From positions 2,196,122-2,260,121 of the forward strand of contig JAFFSR010000281.1 in the NCBI GenBank assembly GCA_017163975.1: a stretch of DNA of 64,000 bases. Reading direction: 5' to 3'. The notes beneath the pieces were generated by a model. That model ran no database searches. It worked only from the letters and a program-made list of their open reading frames with translations, and was not told the DNA's origin. Origin of the DNA: Anastatus disparis (Eukaryota; Arthropoda; Insecta; Hymenoptera; Eupelmidae). The position numbers and the translations under genes are program-made. Positions 58,829-64,000 of this stretch are shown here, in pieces (position 1 is the first letter of the stretch; each line of letters opens with the position of its first letter).

Positions 58829-61800
58829 AACTTTTATTTTATTTATTTTATTAAATCATACATGCTATGTGGTTCATAAAAATTTTTGCCAAGGTTTTTG
58901 CAATTATTAATTAATATAAATGAAAAAATTAAAAATTCTTTGCATAAATGTTCTTAATATAAATTTTATAATGAACACAAATAAAATTTAATCACATTAA
59001 AATTTGATTAAATTTTAATTAAAAAAAACCAATAAAATAAAATTTTATAAAATAAATAATTGAATTATCAGTCAGATAATTACTAAAACATATTTTAAAT
59101 GATTGACAATACCCATTAAATAATTTAACAATTTTCATCTATGATTAATCTTCCGCAATGATAAATATGTATATCACTTAAACTACAATTATAACTCACA
59201 CGTATAATTATTGAATAATGAACACGTTTATTTTATTATTTCTTATAAGTTTTCCATTTAATTATGTACAAATTGACAGCTGTTTCAATAGTGATGAAAC
59301 ACAAAGGAAAAATATAATTTCATATTAGGCATTTTTGATCTTTGATTTTTGCACGCTTTTGGCACATCGAGCGTTTAAACATTCATTTTCTTTTCACTAA
59401 GTTTTTTTTTCAATCACAATGTTATTTTTTTCTTTTCCATCCGAAATAACATCATAAACAATAAAAAAAGCGTAGTTTATTTACATTTTTCATAATTCAC
59501 GATGAAATTTTTTTGACTCGACAAATATATATGTTTATTAGAGTAATCATACTTACCTCGATTTTCTTATTCTTAATATTTTTAATAAGCTCTCGTATAT
59601 TAAATATGTGCATATGGTTTTTATTAATCATACAAAAAAATAAACAATTAAAACTTTAAATAAATGTATTTAGTGTAATAATAAATAAAAAAAAGATAAT
59701 GAAGGTATATTATTTTCTTTAATCATTCAGTACGTTCGACATTTTTTAAATGTTATTTTTTTTCTTCGACGCATTCATATAAATAATGATAATTTTTTTC
59801 CCCTACTTAACTATACAATTACAATGAATAAATGAACGATAACAATTGTTAGACCTTTTTGACGCATGCGCATTAAAAGGAAGGGACGGTTATAATTTTT
59901 GGACACAAACACTCGTTAAACTTCTTTGGCTTTATTTTAGTTTTCCATGTTTTTATTAATATAGTTAATGATCTTAAGCGCTAAAAAATATATGCTAGAC
60001 GTCAAGTAATCTCATTACTTGCGCAAAAAAGTTTAGGAATGTCAGGGTCCGTGTTTATATTTTATTTTTTTTTTCGCTGAGATAACTAACAGTTTTAACT
60101 TATTCGAGTACAGGGATTAGTAGCTGTGTGTTTTGTTAAAAGTAGAAATTAAAATTTTCGTTACAATAATCGTAAAAACAATGACTAAACAAGAAATTTG
60201 CAAGTTATCTCGATGAAAAAAAAAATTAGGATCGAAGGAGCTTTTCCTTTGTTACGGAAAAATTTTACAAATCTGGGAATTTTCGACGTACTACAATTTT
60301 TTTCTTCTAATTCGAATTTCATTTATATCTTCAGAAACTCACGTTTACAAAAGTTTTCTTAAGTTACTTTTTTAACGTCTTTTCCCTGTTTCTGATGTCT
60401 TATGATATAAATACCACCACGCTCATCGGAGCTTAATTCGCAAAAAGAAAAATTAAGCAGTAATGTATTGAATCAGCACAAGGTTTTTTTCTTTTACGGA
60501 TATTTTATTAATTACACGTCTCACCGATCGAATTTTTACGGGAATCGCATTATCGGAAACGCATGAAAATTTGATGAAAAAATAATTTAAAGATTATCAT
60601 GTGGAAATATTAAAATTTTAATGCTCGAAATTGTTTTTATGCAAATTTATATTTGAAAAGGAACGGCTATGCGGTTACAATACGAAGGATACGCGTTATT
60701 TCATCGATTATTTTTCAGTTTCAATGCAAAATTAATTTATTGGCTTTAAATATATAAAATAATATTGAAATAAAAGCAGGTTGGCTTATAAAGTAAAGCA
60801 TACAAAAGGGTAAATTTTCATGCATTTCTCCACATTTAATACATTTATTAATATTTGTAAATTTGACGTTATTTATAATTTATGAATAATGAAGTATGAA
60901 CGCTGTATAAAAGTAAATAAAAAGATTATTTGATAATGTTCTTTGCTTCGAAATAAATATGCATTTTCTAAAAAAAAAATTATTTTACTAAACAGAGAAG
61001 TTTCGTTTCTTTGAGTCATGAATTTTTTAAAAGTTGTAAACGTTTTGTGCTATATAAAGTTAAAATTTTGCATCTTCTAGTTTGTGTCAATAGACCTTAG
61101 AATTTCGGGTTTAATTAAAAATTATATAAGCGGTCTACAAACATTAATGTTTTTAATTATATTTAAGATTTTAGGGTCCATTAACGTTAATTAAAGATGC
61201 AGGGCTGTATTTATAAATAACAAAATGTATTTCCTTAAGCTTAAAAAAATTCTGTGACTCAACGAAACGCGTACTTCACTTTGTGAGTATTAACATTTTA
61301 ATAATTAAAAAAACAAAAAGAATATAAATTAATTCATTGATTACAACTTATAATTAGTAATATCAGACCACGTATTTCTTTTTTTTCTGCTCACGCTGCG
61401 CATAAACTTTTCCATCATCATTAGACTTTATTCGATTGTAAGTTTCAGTTTGGTAAACACAAATTTTCAATTAACCAATTTTCCTCCTGTTTACGCCCAA
61501 GTTTTCTAATTCTAACTAATGAGTGCCATTACATAATATATCGAATTCGCCACGTAAAAGCCCTCTCATTCGTACACATAAATACCTTGACTTTTATTTT
61601 ATTTTAGTTTTTTTTTTTCGCTACTTGAGCCTCATTATTAATTGTCTAAACAATTGCGTTCTATTTACGAGTGTACGATGCGTTTTATTTATTTATTTAT
61701 CATTAATTATTTTATTTATTCATTTCCCAAGTCATCACGGGCCTTTATTTTATTTTTTTATATTCCTCATCGCCAAATAAAACTTTATAAAATATATCAA

Positions 61801-63384
61801 CAAATGGTAAATGTTTATCTCTAACAATATTATTGTATTGTAATATATATATTTATATATATAATTATTATTTTATTTATATATAATAATTCGTCATGCG
61901 GACCACACGCGGTTTGGCCGATGATACATCATGTACAGTTAACTATGTACACATTACAAATTCTACTTTTACTTTTGTTTTTTTTCATTTATTTATTTAG
62001 GATTATATACAACAAATTATTTTCGATTTTCCAATTTCGCAGATAAATATATAATAGTATTTTGTTAAACTCGGAGTAATCAGACATTATTACAGTTAAG
62101 AGTATTTTTTTTTCCGAAAAAATTTTATGTTATTTTTTTAATTAACATAATACAATGAAAACCAGAAATTCAAGATCATGAATGTTTTTTTCAACTTTTA
62201 TTTTTTAAAGTCGATGTTTTGTTTTTAGACTTTTTAAGCGTTTTTTAATCTTTTTTTCTGTGTATTTTGTTTTTTATTTCTGACGAAAAGGATCACTAAA
62301 ATCGATAAGATAAAAATGCTTGCTGGTCTCGCTATTTACAAATTCTTCCGTCTATACAATTATTTACATTGTACAAATATCATCAATCTGTTTTTCTTTT
62401 TTGTTCAAATGCGTATTTTCAAATACTTCCTTTCGTTAACTACATAAACGCTAAAACGTTATAGTTTATGACGTGTTTTCGGAAAAAGTGTACGAAGGCA
62501 TATAAATGCCACCTGTACTGAGTATCTCATTTTTAATAACATTTATGGAAAATTTATTGGATATTTTTTCGTGTATCGAAAATAATTACACCAAGTCTTA
62601 AGTCAGTTATGCGATTGAAATAATCGTTAAATTATTACAGTTAACCGATCGATCACTCGTCTAATACTTATTTTTTTCGCAAAAATACTTATATTTGCCA
62701 CAAAGAAATTTTTTTTATATTTTTCACTAAATTTTTTATCACTTTGGTTTCTATTAGCTCACGAGTTCATAAAAAGTTCTATGTATGCTTATGGTTCTTT
62801 TTAAATTCATTCTCGACATGTATGTATATACGACACGTTTATGTGCTTCAAAAGTTTAATCTTACAAATTTTGAAGCCAAGATGATGTGTCGGCCATTGA
62901 TGTTAGTGATATTCCGATATGACCGAAAGCTTAATAAGGGGTTTCAAGTCTTTTCAATTTCACTTTAACTTTTTTCTTCTTTTTTTTTTTTAGGTGGTTT
63001 ACTATTTGTATTAGCTATCAGTTCTTTGAAATTTTTTCCTATAATCAATCTCAGCTTTATGAAACTATCATTTATTATACGCAATGTTGATATTTTTCGT
63101 AAGTAAGCAATGACCAAATGTGAAATAACGCATTAAAAATAAAACCATTGAATTTATTCAATATTTGGAAACTAAAATTAATATTTAAAAAATGTAGCCT
63201 TTGAAATAAGAAGAAAGAACTTAAATGAAATTGAATTTAGCTATAATTATATATTCGACCTTTTCTCCCCAATTCATTCGGAATCGGAATAAAAAATTCC
63301 TGTGCAGATGCTAAATGGATCCTCAAAACACTTCAGGGCGTACTTTAAATAAAACCAGCAATAAAAGACCAAAACGTTATTCTG
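58829..63384. other. 4.5 kb T-rich DNA without a visible gene
   Basis: Plus-strand T runs are frequent between about 59400 and 62750, with interspersed GC words. It could be a long 3' UTR or intron, but no exon anchors it. A strong polypyrimidine tract with TAG at about 62968-62992 resembles an acceptor without a following open frame. Confidence 0.4.
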
Positions 63385-63580
63385 ACGAGACACGGTAGAG
63401 CTAACATGAGCGTGACTGTAACTCGCGTCGCAACAGTGACGTTAAAGTGATAATGAAGCATCGGCAAGACCTTGAGTGAACGTACCAGTAACATCCATTC
63501 ACCGGCGCTGCCGTGTGATGTACGCGTTCGAAACGAAGTACGCTACGGTAACATGCTTTCTGTACAACCGTCCTGTAACA
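63385..63580. other. CpG-rich patch, candidate promoter or exon
   Basis: GC and CpG content stand out sharply from both flanks. On the minus strand TTTTTTTGTTACAG at about 63573-63586 resembles an acceptor and is followed by a frame open for 56 codons to TAG at 63401-63403. The translation shows no known domain. A promoter or 5' UTR reading is equally possible. Confidence 0.2.
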
Positions 63581-64000
63581 AAAAAATTTTCCATCTTAGA
63601 ATGAGTGTGATGTGTGCGTTCATGTGTTTTCTTATGTATGCATAGGAGATTGTGTGTATATGTGTGCGTGAGTGTCATTGTATTCTATTATATATAAATT
63701 AGTGAATCAAAAGGAATTTTATAACGAAATTATTGAAATTTGGCTTGAGAAGCAACTTTAACCTCTCAATAATATAACCATGAAAATTATACAAATAATT
63801 TATCAAACAGTTAGTGAATGTCTTTGGTCTTCAACTCAAATTTTCGTTTACTTATTTGCTAATGTAACGAAAAGTAATTTGGAGCCCCTATAACAAGATT
63901 CGAAGTTATCGAGTTTGATCTAATTGACATATTTATTCTCATCTGATAAAAAAATTTGGAAAAAAAAAATTAAAGAAAGGTCCTCCAAAATTTATACGGG
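63581..64000. other. AT-rich end of window without a visible gene
   Basis: A short imperfect TG-rich tract lies at about 63605-63680. Nothing else was seen. Confidence 0.5.

Noticed and set aside
1..64000. CRISPR arrays, bacterial operons and rRNA genes
   Set aside because: None found. The gene structure is eukaryotic with short GT-AG introns.

Overview
This is an AT-rich, non-bacterial stretch with short GT-AG introns, tRNA-derived SINE copies, many short palindromic DNA-transposon derivatives and TA/TG microsatellites. It reads as an arthropod nuclear genome, most likely an insect. Base composition and repeat style suggest Hymenoptera, but no marker settles the order. Only three convincing protein-coding loci are visible. 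The rest is intergenic or possibly intronic DNA.

Layout. 1-13 kb: gene-free, with dispersed and tandem low-copy repeats (1.0, 4.2, 4.8-5.3, 9.3-9.65, 10.1 kb), two copies of a palindromic MITE (6.0 and 11.85 kb) and a GC-richer patch at 12.06-12.38 kb holding a long hairpin. 13.12-14.15 kb (+): a two-exon gene for a small protein with a psq-like helix-turn-helix, carrying one apparent frameshift. 15-32 kb: repeat-rich. It holds two loci (15.25-15.99 and 23.29-24.21 kb) bounded by inverted hairpins that match within a locus but differ between loci, a composite inverted-repeat element (16.7-17.3 kb), a TG microsatellite followed by five degenerate ~160-bp repeats (17.9-18.7 kb), a SINE (26.1 kb), and a 1.7-kb foldback element with tRNA-like modules in both arms (29.4-31.1 kb). 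33.02-34.6 kb (-): a second, intact two-exon gene of the same architecture as the 13-kb gene. Its second exon has a 93-bp in-frame repeat array displaying DLS motifs that resemble CtBP-corepressor docking sites. 36.8-43.0 kb (+): a 14-exon gene for a citron/sticky-type protein (coiled coil, C1, PH, CNH) with no kinase exons seen upstream and one single-base frameshift. 43-64 kb: about 21 kb with no convincing gene, one SINE, one inverted repeat and weak hints of a terminal exon at 58.5 kb and a CpG-rich patch at 63.4 kb.

The two helix-turn-helix genes share intron position and phase, N- and C-terminal domains, and an 11-bp motif 65-75 bp upstream of the ATG, so they are diverged paralogues and the most novel coding content here. 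The citron-like gene would act in cytokinesis as a midbody scaffold. There is no evidence that it works together with the two helix-turn-helix genes. Both frameshifts fall in or beside A runs, so assembly error is a live explanation for each.
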